A stretch of 64,000 nt of DNA, taken from Ignavibacteria bacterium. GTDB taxonomy: Bacteria > Bacteroidota > Ignavibacteria > Ignavibacteriales > SURF-24. The translations under genes and the position numbers were made by a program. The stretch is taken from contig JAAXKQ010000003.1 of the NCBI GenBank assembly GCA_025612245.1, forward strand, positions 62,001 through 126,000, given 5' to 3'. Under the pieces are notes generated by a model that was given only the letters and a program-made list of their open reading frames with translations, ran no database searches and was not told the origin of the DNA. Below, piece after piece: positions 9,001 through 18,569 of the stretch. The stretch's first letter is position 1, and each line of letters opens with the position of its first letter.

Positions 9001-10161
9001 TTAAATCCCGCGGGGTAAACCTTTAGTTTGTGCAGGAGCAGAGCCCCAGCCGATTAAAAGAGTAAATCTTAATGTATCTGACAGCGGATGGTTTTCGCCA
9101 CCCTTGAATACTGAAGTAGTAATGTAGCTGAAGTCGAACCCGTACATATCATAACGTATACCGGCCCCAAGCGTGAGGAACTTTCTGTTGCCGTAGCTTG
9201 GATCCTCGTAGAAGTACCCGCCTCTTACGGCAAACTGGTAATCGCCAGGAATGCCGTAGACATATTCAAGACCCATTGAAGTAACGATTTCTCTTAATTC
9301 ATCTTTAAAACTCTGGTCGTTCCAGGCAGTAAAGATAGCCTTATAGAATTCATCCTTCGGTTCCTTTCTGCTTACAAGGAGCTTGCTGAAATCGAGCGTA
9401 TAGGTCAGTGAGTTATACTCATCGTCCATTATCTTGTAGGCAAACCCGAGGCGGAAGTTGGTAGGTATAGGATCTGCCTGTGCCTTATTGATATAGTAGA
9501 TCTTAGGACCGATGTTGCTTAAATTAGCGCCAATAGAGAACCTGTTTCCAATGTCCTCTCCTGTAAATGGAATCTCCAGCTTGCTGGGTCTCCACATACC
9601 ACCGATATCAAAGCTGACGGTTGTAGCGCTTCCTTCGCCGCGCTGTTCACCAACACTAATCTTCCCGGAAAGCCTGCTGTGTATAAGCCTGAAATTAAGT
9701 CCCAGTCCCCAGTCGGGAGTAACTTTAGTGGCATAACCGACAGTAAGCGCGGCATCAAAGGAGTGGAATCGTCCCAGTTCAGTAGGATCCGACTCGCCGG
9801 TCTGAATGAATTCGCCGAAATTCATATAAGTAATACTGGAGGTAATACTTCCATCAATTTCGGGGACATACTGACGGAAAGTCAGGTAATCGTAGAAAAG
9901 ATCGAGCTTGAACTGCGGCAGCCAGTTACTATGAGTAATGCTGAGTTCTGTACCGCTTTGGAAAGCAATACCTGCAGGGTTCCAGAATATTGCAGCAGAG
10001 TTGTCGGCCAGACCGGCACCGGATTCACCGATACCGCCGGCTCTTGAATCGGGAGCCAGCAGCAGGAACGGTACAGCAGTTTCACCTCCCTGTGCATATG
10101 AAACTCTGCTTATACCCATTACAACAGCCAAAAGCAGTATAAGCTTTGATAAAACTTTCAT
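9001..10161 (-). CDS. porV: PorV/PorQ-family outer-membrane protein of type IX secretion
   Basis: A FadL-like 14-strand outer-membrane beta-barrel of the PorV family. In T9SS, PorV shuttles cargo from the translocon to the PorU sortase. Diagnostic segments are the signal peptide ending SRVSYAQ, then FLLLAPDSRAGGIGE and SAAIFWNPAGIA directly after it, and barrel strands to the C-terminus. An in-frame ATG at 10203 exists, but GGAGG (10171-10167 region) stands 5 nt before the ATG at 10161 and the signal peptide begins there. Encoded between porU (83 nt upstream) and the M6-like cargo. Confidence 0.9.
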   Translation of the reverse strand: MKVLSKLILLLAVVMGISRVSYAQGGETAVPFLLLAPDSRAGGIGESGAGLADNSAAIFWNPAGIAFQSGTELSITHSNWLPQFKLDLFYDYLTFRQYVPEIDGSITSSITYMNFGEFIQTGESDPTELGRFHSFDAALTVGYATKVTPDWGLGLNFRLIHSRLSGKISVGEQRGEGSATTVSFDIGGMWRPSKLEIPFTGEDIGNRFSIGANLSNIGPKIYYINKAQADPIPTNFRLGFAYKIMDDEYNSLTYTLDFSKLLVSRKEPKDEFYKAIFTAWNDQSFKDELREIVTSMGLEYVYGIPGDYQFAVRGGYFYEDPSYGNRKFLTLGAGIRYDMYGFDFSYITTSVFKGGENHPLSDTLRFTLLIGWGSAPAQTKGLPRGI

Positions 10162-10244
10162 CTTGTCCTCCAGGAAATAAGTTATTTTATTTTCTTTTTT
10201 CATTTTTTTGACGATTTATTTATTGATTCTCTTTTGAGCCATTC

Positions 10245-13200
10245 TCATCTTATGACAGCAAGCTTACCCAGCACTTCCTGCTTATATTGTTCATCGACAC
10301 TCTTTACGATCAGCTTATACAAATATACACCGTTAGCCAACAAGTTTCCGTCATTATCTCTGCCATCCCAGTCAATTCTTACAAATTTATCGGTAATGCC
10401 CATACCTTCAATTTCCTTTATCATTCTGCCTGCAACGGTATAAACCTTGATTTTGACGTCAACCGGGTTAGCCATATTTCTCTGGAACGTAAAAGTAGTG
10501 TTTGTGCTGAATGGATTAGGATAATTCAAAACATCGCGCACCACTAGGTCACTTCCGTCCACGACCGTAAAATGCTCTTCTGCTTCAGAAGGATTATTGA
10601 AAATATCCCATGCCCTAACCTGTATTTTATAGTCCCCACTTTCAAGGCCATTAAAATTATACTTTATGGTTCCGGATTTTCCCCCTGCATTCAGGTCACC
10701 TACAAAATAACTCGACAGGTCGATAGGTGAAGACTCATTATCGTTGAGAATTCCGGTAATTTTGTGGCCAATTCCGGTACCTGTTGTATTAAGGCCGGAA
10801 TCATCCTTCAGTTTCACGTCCAGCGCAAAATTGGGTTTTACAAGATAAGACGAAGAAGTGCTTGCATCGTCAAAAGTTATGTCTATCTGTGGCCCTTTCT
10901 GGTCGTTGACGGCAGTGGAATCCGTTCCGCCAACGACAATGCTGTCCGTATAGCCGACCACGTTTTCTGAATTGTTGCTATAAAGGAATGCCTCAACCTT
11001 CCCGTTTTTGTTCTCATAAGAGATATCCTTCGGGACCTGGAACTCTGTAGAGAAGAGCCCGTCTTTAACCGATACCATTCCCCTGAAAAGGAGTCCCCCC
11101 TGGTAGACAGCAGGCTGGTTACCGAATTCTTTCATTAAAACGAGTTTCTTAGAGTCATATACAGAAACGATGCCTTGTCCGTTAAAACTGTTGTCAATTG
11201 AACCATCGCTCTTTCTAACAGAGCCGTCAATTTTCGCCTTTGAGAGCGCCTTTAGCTGAACAACATTTCCCAACAAAGTCCTGCTGTTCACGGAATCAAT
11301 AGAGGCTGCCTTAACAGGCATCAGGAGCCTGAGCGTTGGATCGCCAGAGAGGTAGAACTTCAGGTCATTTACCGCATTATTGTTCATTTTGGTTGCATAG
11401 TAGCTTTTCCCAACCGGCTGAACGTATCCGGTGGAATCGGTCCTGAAAAGGTTCATGTAGAATGACTTTGCAAGGGCAAAATTATCGAGTGAATACACCG
11501 TTCTGGAAGATGTAAATGCGCCAATTGAACCGCCGTCGGGCTTCAGGAGCATCATTTCAGTTGAGCTCTGGACACCGGGTTCATCATAGCGCCCGAAATC
11601 GCACGTGGCAGCAACCAGGAAAAAGTACTTATTGTTTACAAGCTGGGGTATTGTAACGCTCTTTTCAAATATGTATTCATGCGACCATACCTCCGGGTTG
11701 CCATGCCCAATCCAGTTCAGTATGAGCGTTCCATCATTAACAGCTTTTATAATTGCCTGGTTTACAGCAGGCTTTCTTCTGCCTGTTCCGGTTGCAACCG
11801 TAGGATAAAACTCCTCGTAAATCTTATTCTGGTCGAATGTCTTTGGAACATACTCCGTTGAAATTGTTTCGGATTGTGTAGCATGTGCCGCACCATCCCA
11901 GCCGTCGCTCTTATAGTTGTCGTCGGCAACCATTGTAACCAGGTTCCTCCACAAGCCGGGGTCGGACTTTGTTTCATAATCGATTATCTTATCCACGGCA
12001 GCCTTTGCATCTGCAGGCGTTAAAGCGTTGATCCTTCCGATTGCCAGATCCAGCACGTTATCATTACCGGAAACAGTGGCGTAGAAATCGTCCGAGACGT
12101 ATGTATCCATATTATGGAAAGAATTGTCCGATTCATAAGGAATAATAAAACTCTCCTCGGAACTCAGTACATTTTTATAATCATAATTGCCGTCCCCCAA
12201 AAGAAGCACGTATTCCGGCTTAACGGTCCAGTTGTCATATGCATAGCGTATAAAATTTCTTATGGCACTGACATCCCTCATGCCGCATGAAAACTCATTA
12301 AATATCTGGTCGACGTCAACAACGCTGGTTGAAATCCTGAACTTTGACTCCGACTCCTTGAAAGCTTTCAGGCGGTTAGCCTGGTCGATGAAGTTTTTAT
12401 GAGAAATAATGATATATTTTGCTTCATTGGTAGCATGGACGTTAGAATTACCAATTTCAGTAAGCTTTCCAGGAGTCTTGTAGGCATCAGGTCCCACGGC
12501 CATAAATTTGGACAATCTGCTCCTGCTTACAATGCTTCTGAAACTGCAGTCGCCACCGCTTCTATTAGAATCGGTAATGCGCTTTAAGTTTGCGCAGTCG
12601 GTTATGTCAAATACCTCAATACCGCTTCCTCTGAAACCATTAAGCCTGAATTCATCCACACCGGTTGAATCGACGGAATAAAACAGGATTGATTCATTTT
12701 TCGCCGTGAGCTGCATGTCGTAATAGATCTCAAAATAGTTGAGGTATCCCGCCGACTGGCTTCCCACATTTGGCTTATAAGTAAACTTAAGCATGCTCTT
12801 GTCGTCCGGTAGCACAGACTTGTAAGTGGCATTAAAGACCTGGCTTATTGCATAATCATCAGTCGCTAGGTTCGATACGCCAGTGCCGTTTATATAAGCA
12901 TTAAGAATTAAGGTTGAATTTTCCTGCAAGCTTATCAGAGCGCTGTAATCGGAGCGGTTTACAAAATTAAACTTGTATTTAATGGTGCTCCCGCTTACAA
13001 TGTTGTTAAGATCTGTCCTATAAGTCCTGCTGGGGGTAGTTTCATCGAACTGGTCTCCAACGTAGAGCTTGCCGCTGTTTAGAACCTTATGAGTATCATC
13101 TTCAAACGAGGCATAAGCCTTGGTTGTAGTCTGCAAAAAGTCAGGGTTTTGTTTAAGGTTCTGGACCTCCTGCATTTTTTTCGAAGCGTCCTTGCCGAAT

Positions 13201-14237
13201 GTAAGCCAGAAATAGTTGCTATTCGAGAATAGGTGGAAATACCTTTGCACTTTCTGAGTGACAGTATCGTAATCAAAGAACTGGTTTCCCCTTCCGTAGA
13301 AAAGTATAAAGTCGTCATCATTAAACTTGCCGTCATCGACGCTCTTGGACAAGTAGACAGCATTTTCGACGAGGTCGTCCGCCACATTAACGTCCAGCCT
13401 TTCGGGAAGCATTTTACCCCCGTTATTATAGATTTTAAGCGTCTTGGGGTCAATTAAAGCGGGATCAAGTCCCTGCGCCCTTAAGAATGAGGCATTTATC
13501 TTATAAATGCCTTCGGCAGGAGCCTCGAAGCGGAACCATCTTCCATCCGACATGACACTGTTAACGACCGCTTTGCCGAGCCTGCGCGGCTGGCTTACGC
13601 TCCAGTTTTTTGCGGCCTGGTAGTTAATAAGGCTTTCCTTCAGGAGATCGTCATCTTTAAGGTTTCCCTGAGCAGTTACTTTTGCTGAAGCAAAGCTGAT
13701 TCTGATTACAATTTTTTTGTAGAGCCTAATTGAATTTTTTGCAGGATCGAACTGAACGGGATAAACCCTTACGGTCTGCACCGGAACGTTCCGGGCCATG
13801 CCGTATGAGCCGAAAGAAACGAGATCATTCGTCTGGTACTGTCCGTATTTTTCACTTACAAAGTCGGCCGTTGTCAGCATTCCGTCTTTATATAAAGATT
13901 TCTTAATGGGTTCAACCCTGCCCTGGATTTCCACGTAATCGGAAGCTAAAACCTGGATAGTGTTTCCCAATTCGGCGGGAACGCCAACAGAGAAAGATTT
14001 AACCGGAATGGCAGGCATGCCGAAATCCTGTAAATTGAGGATTTCACCCTCATTGAATGCAATATGCTTGTAGGGCTGGTTATTAATAATAACCGTAGAG
14101 GTGTCAGTATACTGCGGGCTAAACTCCAGAGTCAGCGACCTGGTGTCCGATGATATGACTTTAATATCCTGCGAGGCCAGTACATTTATACCGGTAAGGA
14201 GGACAAAAGTAAATATAATAAAGTATTTGCTTTTCAT
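10245..14237 (-). CDS. porU: Type IX secretion sortase PorU (C25 gingipain-like)
   Basis: PorU cleaves the C-terminal sorting domain of T9SS cargo and attaches the cargo to the outer surface. The 1330-aa protein has a signal peptide (MKSKYFIIFTFVLLTG...LAS), a gingipain-like propeptide/Ig region, and a C25 domain in the middle. The catalytic dyad is visible: His845 in NWIGHGNPEVWS and Cys879 in VAATCDFGRYDEPG. The C-terminal ~90 residues form a type A CTD (VLNYPNPFSTNTTFTF...NGVYLYKLIV...LGKLAVIR). A TTG start at 14246 is possible; the ATG at 14237 is preferred because it gives a clean signal peptide. First gene of the porU-porV-M6 operon. Confidence 0.93.
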   Translation of the reverse strand: MKSKYFIIFTFVLLTGINVLASQDIKVISSDTRSLTLEFSPQYTDTSTVIINNQPYKHIAFNEGEILNLQDFGMPAIPVKSFSVGVPAELGNTIQVLASDYVEIQGRVEPIKKSLYKDGMLTTADFVSEKYGQYQTNDLVSFGSYGMARNVPVQTVRVYPVQFDPAKNSIRLYKKIVIRISFASAKVTAQGNLKDDDLLKESLINYQAAKNWSVSQPRRLGKAVVNSVMSDGRWFRFEAPAEGIYKINASFLRAQGLDPALIDPKTLKIYNNGGKMLPERLDVNVADDLVENAVYLSKSVDDGKFNDDDFILFYGRGNQFFDYDTVTQKVQRYFHLFSNSNYFWLTFGKDASKKMQEVQNLKQNPDFLQTTTKAYASFEDDTHKVLNSGKLYVGDQFDETTPSRTYRTDLNNIVSGSTIKYKFNFVNRSDYSALISLQENSTLILNAYINGTGVSNLATDDYAISQVFNATYKSVLPDDKSMLKFTYKPNVGSQSAGYLNYFEIYYDMQLTAKNESILFYSVDSTGVDEFRLNGFRGSGIEVFDITDCANLKRITDSNRSGGDCSFRSIVSRSRLSKFMAVGPDAYKTPGKLTEIGNSNVHATNEAKYIIISHKNFIDQANRLKAFKESESKFRISTSVVDVDQIFNEFSCGMRDVSAIRNFIRYAYDNWTVKPEYVLLLGDGNYDYKNVLSSEESFIIPYESDNSFHNMDTYVSDDFYATVSGNDNVLDLAIGRINALTPADAKAAVDKIIDYETKSDPGLWRNLVTMVADDNYKSDGWDGAAHATQSETISTEYVPKTFDQNKIYEEFYPTVATGTGRRKPAVNQAIIKAVNDGTLILNWIGHGNPEVWSHEYIFEKSVTIPQLVNNKYFFLVAATCDFGRYDEPGVQSSTEMMLLKPDGGSIGAFTSSRTVYSLDNFALAKSFYMNLFRTDSTGYVQPVGKSYYATKMNNNAVNDLKFYLSGDPTLRLLMPVKAASIDSVNSRTLLGNVVQLKALSKAKIDGSVRKSDGSIDNSFNGQGIVSVYDSKKLVLMKEFGNQPAVYQGGLLFRGMVSVKDGLFSTEFQVPKDISYENKNGKVEAFLYSNNSENVVGYTDSIVVGGTDSTAVNDQKGPQIDITFDDASTSSSYLVKPNFALDVKLKDDSGLNTTGTGIGHKITGILNDNESSPIDLSSYFVGDLNAGGKSGTIKYNFNGLESGDYKIQVRAWDIFNNPSEAEEHFTVVDGSDLVVRDVLNYPNPFSTNTTFTFQRNMANPVDVKIKVYTVAGRMIKEIEGMGITDKFVRIDWDGRDNDGNLLANGVYLYKLIVKSVDEQYKQEVLGKLAVIR

Positions 14238-14366
14238 GCTTCCCAATAGTAGCCACCCCGGATTGCATTAACAACCGGCAGCCAGCTCAAAATGATTAAT
14301 AATTTACAGTTGTGAAAACTTGTTAAAAATGTAGCAAATACTCTATATACACTTCCTTTTTTGGGA

Positions 14367-14398
14367 CAAATTTAAGGAACTGACAGTATCTTTGTCAA
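14367..14398 (-). promoter_or_regulatory. Putative Bacteroidota-type promoter for porU
   Basis: On the minus strand TTG (14398-14396) and TAAATTTG (14374-14367) are separated by 21 nt, fitting the TTTG/TTG-N19-21-TAnnTTTG pattern of Bacteroidota sigma factor. It lies about 130 nt upstream of porU and downstream of the pheA stop. Confidence 0.45.
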
Positions 14399-14491
14399 GT
14401 CAATTTACAGTTTTAAGAAATAATAATTTTGAGGTACATTCCTTTTAATGTATAAAAAGAATGGAGATAAAAATCAACTGCAAAAGATGAC

Positions 14492-15325
14492 TTAACTCAC
14501 AAAAGTTTTGCCGATCCCGTAAGAGCCCAATATCCTGACGGAATTTGAAATTTCCTTCAGGTGGTTCAGAGCATTTACTACTTTTTTATCATTAAGACTT
14601 CCCTTCAAATCCACATAGAACAGGTACTGGAAAGTTTTTGCCGGTTTCGGGCGCGATTCGATCTTCGTAAGGTCTATATCGCGAAGGGCAAATACGCTTA
14701 AAGCCCTGAACAGTGAGCCCGGCGTGCTGACCAGGTCAAAACAGATTGACGTCTTTGTATCCTTTACAGGGGCTTCAACCCCTTTTGAAGATATTACAAG
14801 GAAACGCGTAAAATTCTTTTTCTCATTTTGTATGTTGCTGCTGATTACCTTCAGTTTGTACTTTTCAGCAGCATTTTTGCTTGCAATGGCTGCAACAGGT
14901 TCTTCCAGCCCAGCGACTATCTTTGCGGCCCCGGCTGTATCATATTCAGGAATTACTTCAGTATTCTTCAGTTTTGTAAGGAACTTTGAGCACTGCCCAA
15001 GTGCCTGGGGATGAGAGTAAACCCGTTTGATCTGTGAAATCTTATAGTTTTCCTTTCCAAGCAGATAATGGTGTATCTGAAGATTAAGTTCCCCAATAAT
15101 CTTAAGTGTATAGTTCAGCAACAGGTCGTACGTTTCAAATACGCTGCCATAGAGCGAATTCTCTATGGGTACAACGCCATAGTCGGCCTCCCCAGTGCTT
15201 ACCTTCTTAAAGACAGAATCGAATGTAACCGAGGGTGAAAGGCGGATCTTTTTTGCGCCGAAATAATTAAGCGAGGCCATTTCACTATAGGCGCCAGGCT
15301 CTCCCTGATATGCAATAACTTTCAT
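14492..15325 (-). CDS. pheA: Prephenate dehydratase
   Basis: Converts prephenate to phenylpyruvate in phenylalanine synthesis. The PDT domain (about 1-175) opens with AYQGEPGAYSEMA and contains the conserved TRF motif (NFTRFLVIS) near its end. A regulatory ACT domain follows with GSLFRALSVFALRDIDLTKI and ESRP, the phenylalanine-binding signature, implying feedback control. This is the monofunctional form without chorismate mutase. The ATG at 15325 begins one base past the coaE stop, so the two are translationally coupled; a TTG at 15337 would overlap coaE. Confidence 0.95.
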   Translation of the reverse strand: MKVIAYQGEPGAYSEMASLNYFGAKKIRLSPSVTFDSVFKKVSTGEADYGVVPIENSLYGSVFETYDLLLNYTLKIIGELNLQIHHYLLGKENYKISQIKRVYSHPQALGQCSKFLTKLKNTEVIPEYDTAGAAKIVAGLEEPVAAIASKNAAEKYKLKVISSNIQNEKKNFTRFLVISSKGVEAPVKDTKTSICFDLVSTPGSLFRALSVFALRDIDLTKIESRPKPAKTFQYLFYVDLKGSLNDKKVVNALNHLKEISNSVRILGSYGIGKTFVS

Positions 15326-15326
15326 T

Positions 15327-15932
15327 TTACACCGCAACCGCGTTTAATACTGAAATCAAAAATTCGGCTTTTTTCTTAAGATCTTCAAGGCTCTGGCTGT
15401 TTTCAAAAGAAAAATCGGCCCACTCCTTTTTGTCCTCTTCGGGTATCTGGCTTTCAATCCTTCTTTTTATATCCTCTTCGCTCATCTTTCCCTTCTCGAG
15501 GACACGCTTAAGCCTCAGAGGCTCAGGCGCTGTAACGAGGACGACATAGTTGAACATCTCCTCCATTTCGGCTTCATAGATAAGCGCAGCCTCTACAAAA
15601 ATAAACTTGTTTTTCTTCGAGTACTCTTTTATTTCGGCGTTGATCTCCTTAATTACAACGGGGTGAACGATGGCGTTTATGCTGGCTACCCCTTCGGCAT
15701 CTGAAAAAACCTTGTCTGCCAGATAAGCCGTATCAAGGCCCTTTGCGGGATATGCTTTTTCTCCAAATGCTTCAATTATCTTTTTCTTTACCGACGGGTC
15801 CTTTAGAAGTATTTCTTTGGCTTTTTTATCGGCATTTATTACCGGATAGCCCTTTTCAGCCAAAAATTTGCAGAATTCTGTTTTACCTGAACCTATGCCG
15901 CCGGTTACGGCGACAATTAAAGTTTTTCCCAT
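15327..15932 (-). CDS. coaE: Dephospho-CoA kinase
   Basis: Last step of coenzyme A synthesis: phosphorylation of the 3'-OH of dephospho-CoA. The 201-aa protein has the P-loop GGIGSGKT (residues 10-17), the DADKxA-like segment (INADKKAKEIL), HPVV, and the lid region LKRVLEKGKMSEEDIKRRIESQ typical of CoaE. Followed directly by pheA. Confidence 0.96.
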   Translation of the reverse strand: MGKTLIVAVTGGIGSGKTEFCKFLAEKGYPVINADKKAKEILLKDPSVKKKIIEAFGEKAYPAKGLDTAYLADKVFSDAEGVASINAIVHPVVIKEINAEIKEYSKKNKFIFVEAALIYEAEMEEMFNYVVLVTAPEPLRLKRVLEKGKMSEEDIKRRIESQIPEEDKKEWADFSFENSQSLEDLKKKAEFLISVLNAVAV

Positions 15933-16038
15933 TATCTACCGAAATTAGTATTAAACACGTTAAATATTGTCTATTGTGCTAAGATAAGGAATTAAGCGGA
16001 ACTATAAAATATTTAAGCGCAAAAAAAATCTCAAAAAA

Positions 16039-16073
16039 AATGCCGCCGTGCTGTTTTTAAACACGGCGGCATT
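16039..16073 (-). terminator. Terminator of the rny transcript
   Basis: AATGCCGCCGTG (16039-16050) and CACGGCGGCATT (16062-16073) form a perfect 12-bp stem with an 11-nt loop. On the minus strand it is followed by eight T (complement of 16032-16039 region). It lies 30 nt beyond the rny stop codon. Confidence 0.9.
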
Positions 16074-16102
16074 TTCTAAAACTTACACTACGCTGCGTAA
16101 AA

Positions 16103-17677
16103 TTATCTTGCGTAGGATATCTTTCTTACTTCTCTTATAACTGTAACCTTAATTTGTCCCGGATACTCCATCTCTTCCTGAATTTTCTGTGCGATGTCGT
16201 AAGCAAGCCTGTCGGCAAAAACGTCGTCAACCTTATCCTGCTCAACCACAACGCGGATTTCCCTGCCGGCCTGAATTGCGTAGGTCTTTGCCACGCCTTC
16301 AAATGACTTTGCGAGGTTTTCCAGGTTCTCGAGCCTCTTGACGTAGCTTTCAAGGGGTTCGCGCCTTGCGCCGGGTCTGGCGCCGCTGATTGCATCTGCA
16401 GCCTGAACGAGTGCCGCAATCGGGTGCTCCATTTCAATGTCTTCGTGGTGGCTTCCGATGGCATTAACAACAACCGGGTGCTCCTTGAATTTCTTAGCCA
16501 GGTCGTAGCCGAGCAGAGCGTGCGGACCTTCTATTGAGCGGTCGATTGTTTTACCGATGTCGTGCAAAAGTCCCGCGCGCTTGGCGAGGTTTGTATCAAT
16601 GCCAAGTTCGGCAGCCATAATGCCGGTCAGGTATGCCACCTCAATGCTATGCTGCAGGAGGTTCTGCCCGTAGCTTGAACGGTACCTCATTCTTCCAACG
16701 TGCTTGATAATTTCCTGGTGAGCGCCATGCAGGCCCAGCTGTATGAAAGTATTTTCGCCTTCGTGCAGTACAGCCTCTTCGAGCTCAACGCGGACTTTCT
16801 CTACAATTTCCTCAATTCTTGCCGGGTGAATACGGCCGTCGCCAATAAGCCTTTCGAGTGAAATTCTGGCAACCTCGCGCCTGAACTGGTCGAAGGCAGA
16901 AAGTATGACGGCTTCGGGAGTATCGTCGACAATGACGTCTACGCCGGTAGCAGCTTCAAAGGCACGTATATTTCTTCCTTCGCGGCCTATGATCCGGCCC
17001 TTCATTTCCTCGTTTTGAATCTGCACCACGGAGACCGTAGTTTCCACTGAGTGGTCCACTGCTGTTCTCTGAATTGCCTGAATTACAATTCTCTGTGCTT
17101 CCTTCTTGGCTTCAACTTTTGCCTGGTCCCTCACATCCTTAATCAGGTGTGTGGCATCGCTCTTGGCCTGGTTGACCATGTTTTCCATGAGCATTTTCTT
17201 GGCCTCTTCGGCCGTCAGCCCCGCAGTCCTCTCAAGGCGGACATTCTGCTCATAGATCAATTTGTCGAGATCTGAACTCTTTATGTCCAGATTCTGCCTT
17301 TGAACGGCAATTTCTTTTTCTAAAGCCTTGGTATCTTTTTCTTTTTTAATTATCAGCTCATACTTTTTATCAATGTTTTCTTCGCGTATTGCAAGCTGCT
17401 TTTCATAATTTTGTAATTTTTGCCTTTTTTGGTTTATCTCCGCATCGAATTCCTGTTTCTTACGCAACCATTCGTCTTTTACTTCTAATAACTTTTCTCT
17501 TTTGATATTATTGGATTCTTTTTCTGCATCGGAAATAATTTGCTTAGCTCTTTCCTCGGCTGAAATAATGCTCTTCTTGCCGAGTTTTGAATTAAACAGC
17601 CATCCCATGTAGAACATAACGACGACGACAATAGCAATCATTAATATTAGGAACACCAGATCCATCTGCAGATCCAT
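16103..17677 (-). CDS. rny: Ribonuclease Y
   Basis: Membrane-anchored endoribonuclease that starts mRNA decay. It has an N-terminal transmembrane helix (LVFLILMIAIVVVVMFYMGWL), a long charged coiled coil (about 40-180), a KH domain (KGRIIGREGRNIRAFE) and an HD domain (LLHDIGKT, GSHHEDIE). The upstream in-frame extension to 17737 lacks sense and overlaps a hairpin; GGAGGT stands directly before the ATG at 17677, giving 524 aa, the usual length. It follows zapA and the probable 6S RNA. Confidence 0.95.
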   Translation of the reverse strand: MDLQMDLVFLILMIAIVVVVMFYMGWLFNSKLGKKSIISAEERAKQIISDAEKESNNIKREKLLEVKDEWLRKKQEFDAEINQKRQKLQNYEKQLAIREENIDKKYELIIKKEKDTKALEKEIAVQRQNLDIKSSDLDKLIYEQNVRLERTAGLTAEEAKKMLMENMVNQAKSDATHLIKDVRDQAKVEAKKEAQRIVIQAIQRTAVDHSVETTVSVVQIQNEEMKGRIIGREGRNIRAFEAATGVDVIVDDTPEAVILSAFDQFRREVARISLERLIGDGRIHPARIEEIVEKVRVELEEAVLHEGENTFIQLGLHGAHQEIIKHVGRMRYRSSYGQNLLQHSIEVAYLTGIMAAELGIDTNLAKRAGLLHDIGKTIDRSIEGPHALLGYDLAKKFKEHPVVVNAIGSHHEDIEMEHPIAALVQAADAISGARPGARREPLESYVKRLENLENLAKSFEGVAKTYAIQAGREIRVVVEQDKVDDVFADRLAYDIAQKIQEEMEYPGQIKVTVIREVRKISYAR

Positions 17678-17727
17678 TTTACCTCCACAACAAGTAGGAT
17701 TTTCAAATATTCCGCAACTGCCAGCCC

Positions 17728-17756
17728 AAATTAACAAGGAAGAACCCTGTTAATTT
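17728..17756 (-). terminator. Hairpin between 6S candidate and rny
   Basis: AAATTAACAAGG (17728-17739) and CCCTGTTAATTT (17745-17756) form a 12-bp stem with one G-U pair and a 5-nt loop. No strong T-run follows on the minus strand, so it may be a processing or regulatory structure in the rny leader rather than a terminator. Confidence 0.45.
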
Positions 17757-17890
17757 AGTGTGGGAAATTGCCCGAACGCTTTTTGCTTCCACTGCCACGC
17801 CGCAATGGGCATGGTCCCGCTCTTGACGGGATGAGGCCTGCAATAGACGTCGTAAGTCAATAACCCCGTGTTTAGAAGTTAGTTCTTCAT
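17757..17890 (-). ncRNA. ssrS: Probable 6S RNA between zapA and rny
   Basis: 6S RNA mimics an open promoter and binds RNA polymerase. The ~170-nt gap between zapA and rny is not coding and is GC-rich and structured, unlike neighbouring intergenic DNA. On the minus strand a central hairpin CCCG/CGGG sits inside a broken stem (GCAGGC / GCC...TGC), and distal segments GGGGTTATTG and CAATTTCCC can close the rod around unpaired regions, as in 6S RNA. The ssrS gene is next to zapA in many bacteria. Ends are approximate; the assignment rests on position and fold only. Confidence 0.55.
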
Positions 17891-17925
17891 ATAATTTAAA
17901 CTAGCAGTGCGGAATTAAACTTTCT

Positions 17926-18222
17926 TTAAGATGGGCTCGATATCTGGGACTCGTTTGTAAGAAGCTTTATTCTTTTTATCTTGTCAATTGCCAGATTACT
18001 AAATTCTCTAAACTTGTTTTTCTCAAGAAATAGGTCGTAAGCGATATTTAAAGATGCAATGATAGCAATTGTCTGTATAGGTTGATCGGGTAGTTCTTCT
18101 TTTGTCTCGTTCATTACCTTATTAACGTAATGAGCCAGCTCCGTGGCAAGTTCTTCGTTTTCCACCAAAAGAGAATACTCTTTGTCAAATATTTTTAGTT
18201 TCAGCTTCTTTTTATTAGTCAT
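17926..18222 (-). CDS. zapA: Cell division protein ZapA
   Basis: ZapA cross-links FtsZ protofilaments at the division ring. The 98-aa protein has the family's N-terminal beta element (LKLKIFDKEYSLLVENEELATELAHYVNKVM) and a C-terminal helix (IIASLNIAYDLFLEKNKF). It is downstream of pheT and the coiled-coil gene. Confidence 0.85.
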   Translation of the reverse strand: MTNKKKLKLKIFDKEYSLLVENEELATELAHYVNKVMNETKEELPDQPIQTIAIIASLNIAYDLFLEKNKFREFSNLAIDKIKRIKLLTNESQISSPS

Positions 18223-18254
18223 TTTATATCTTTTTCCATCAAACAGACAATATT

Positions 18255-18569
18255 TTAAGAACGTAAATGAAAATCAATTTTACTAATCAGCTCATTGATT
18301 TGTGCTTTTAAGTCTTCGCGGTCTTTTCCGTTTAGAGTCCCCCCATTTCTTAAATTAATATTTTCCCGTTTTAAGTCCTCCAGAGCTGTTTCCAGCTCAA
18401 TGACTTTACTTTTCAACCCGGAATTTTCAAACACAAATTCCCTGTTCGTCCTCTCCAGAGTTTCAATTCTGTTCAGGAGATCCTTGTTTTTTTTGGCCAG
18501 AGCATAAAACTGCTTTTCAAGGGCATTCAGCTCTTCCAGAATTACGTCATATTTTGATAATTCAGTCAA
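18255..18569 (-). CDS. Small coiled-coil protein (ZapB-like candidate)
   Basis: A 104-aa protein that is almost entirely coiled coil, with heptads through residues 8-75 (LNALEKQFYALAKKNKDLL, IETLERTNREFVFENSG). Its start overlaps the pheT stop by 4 nt, so it is translationally coupled. Position before zapA suggests a role in cell division, possibly a ZapB-type partner; this is inference, since coiled coils are not diagnostic. Confidence 0.65.
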   Translation of the reverse strand: MTELSKYDVILEELNALEKQFYALAKKNKDLLNRIETLERTNREFVFENSGLKSKVIELETALEDLKRENINLRNGGTLNGKDREDLKAQINELISKIDFHLRS

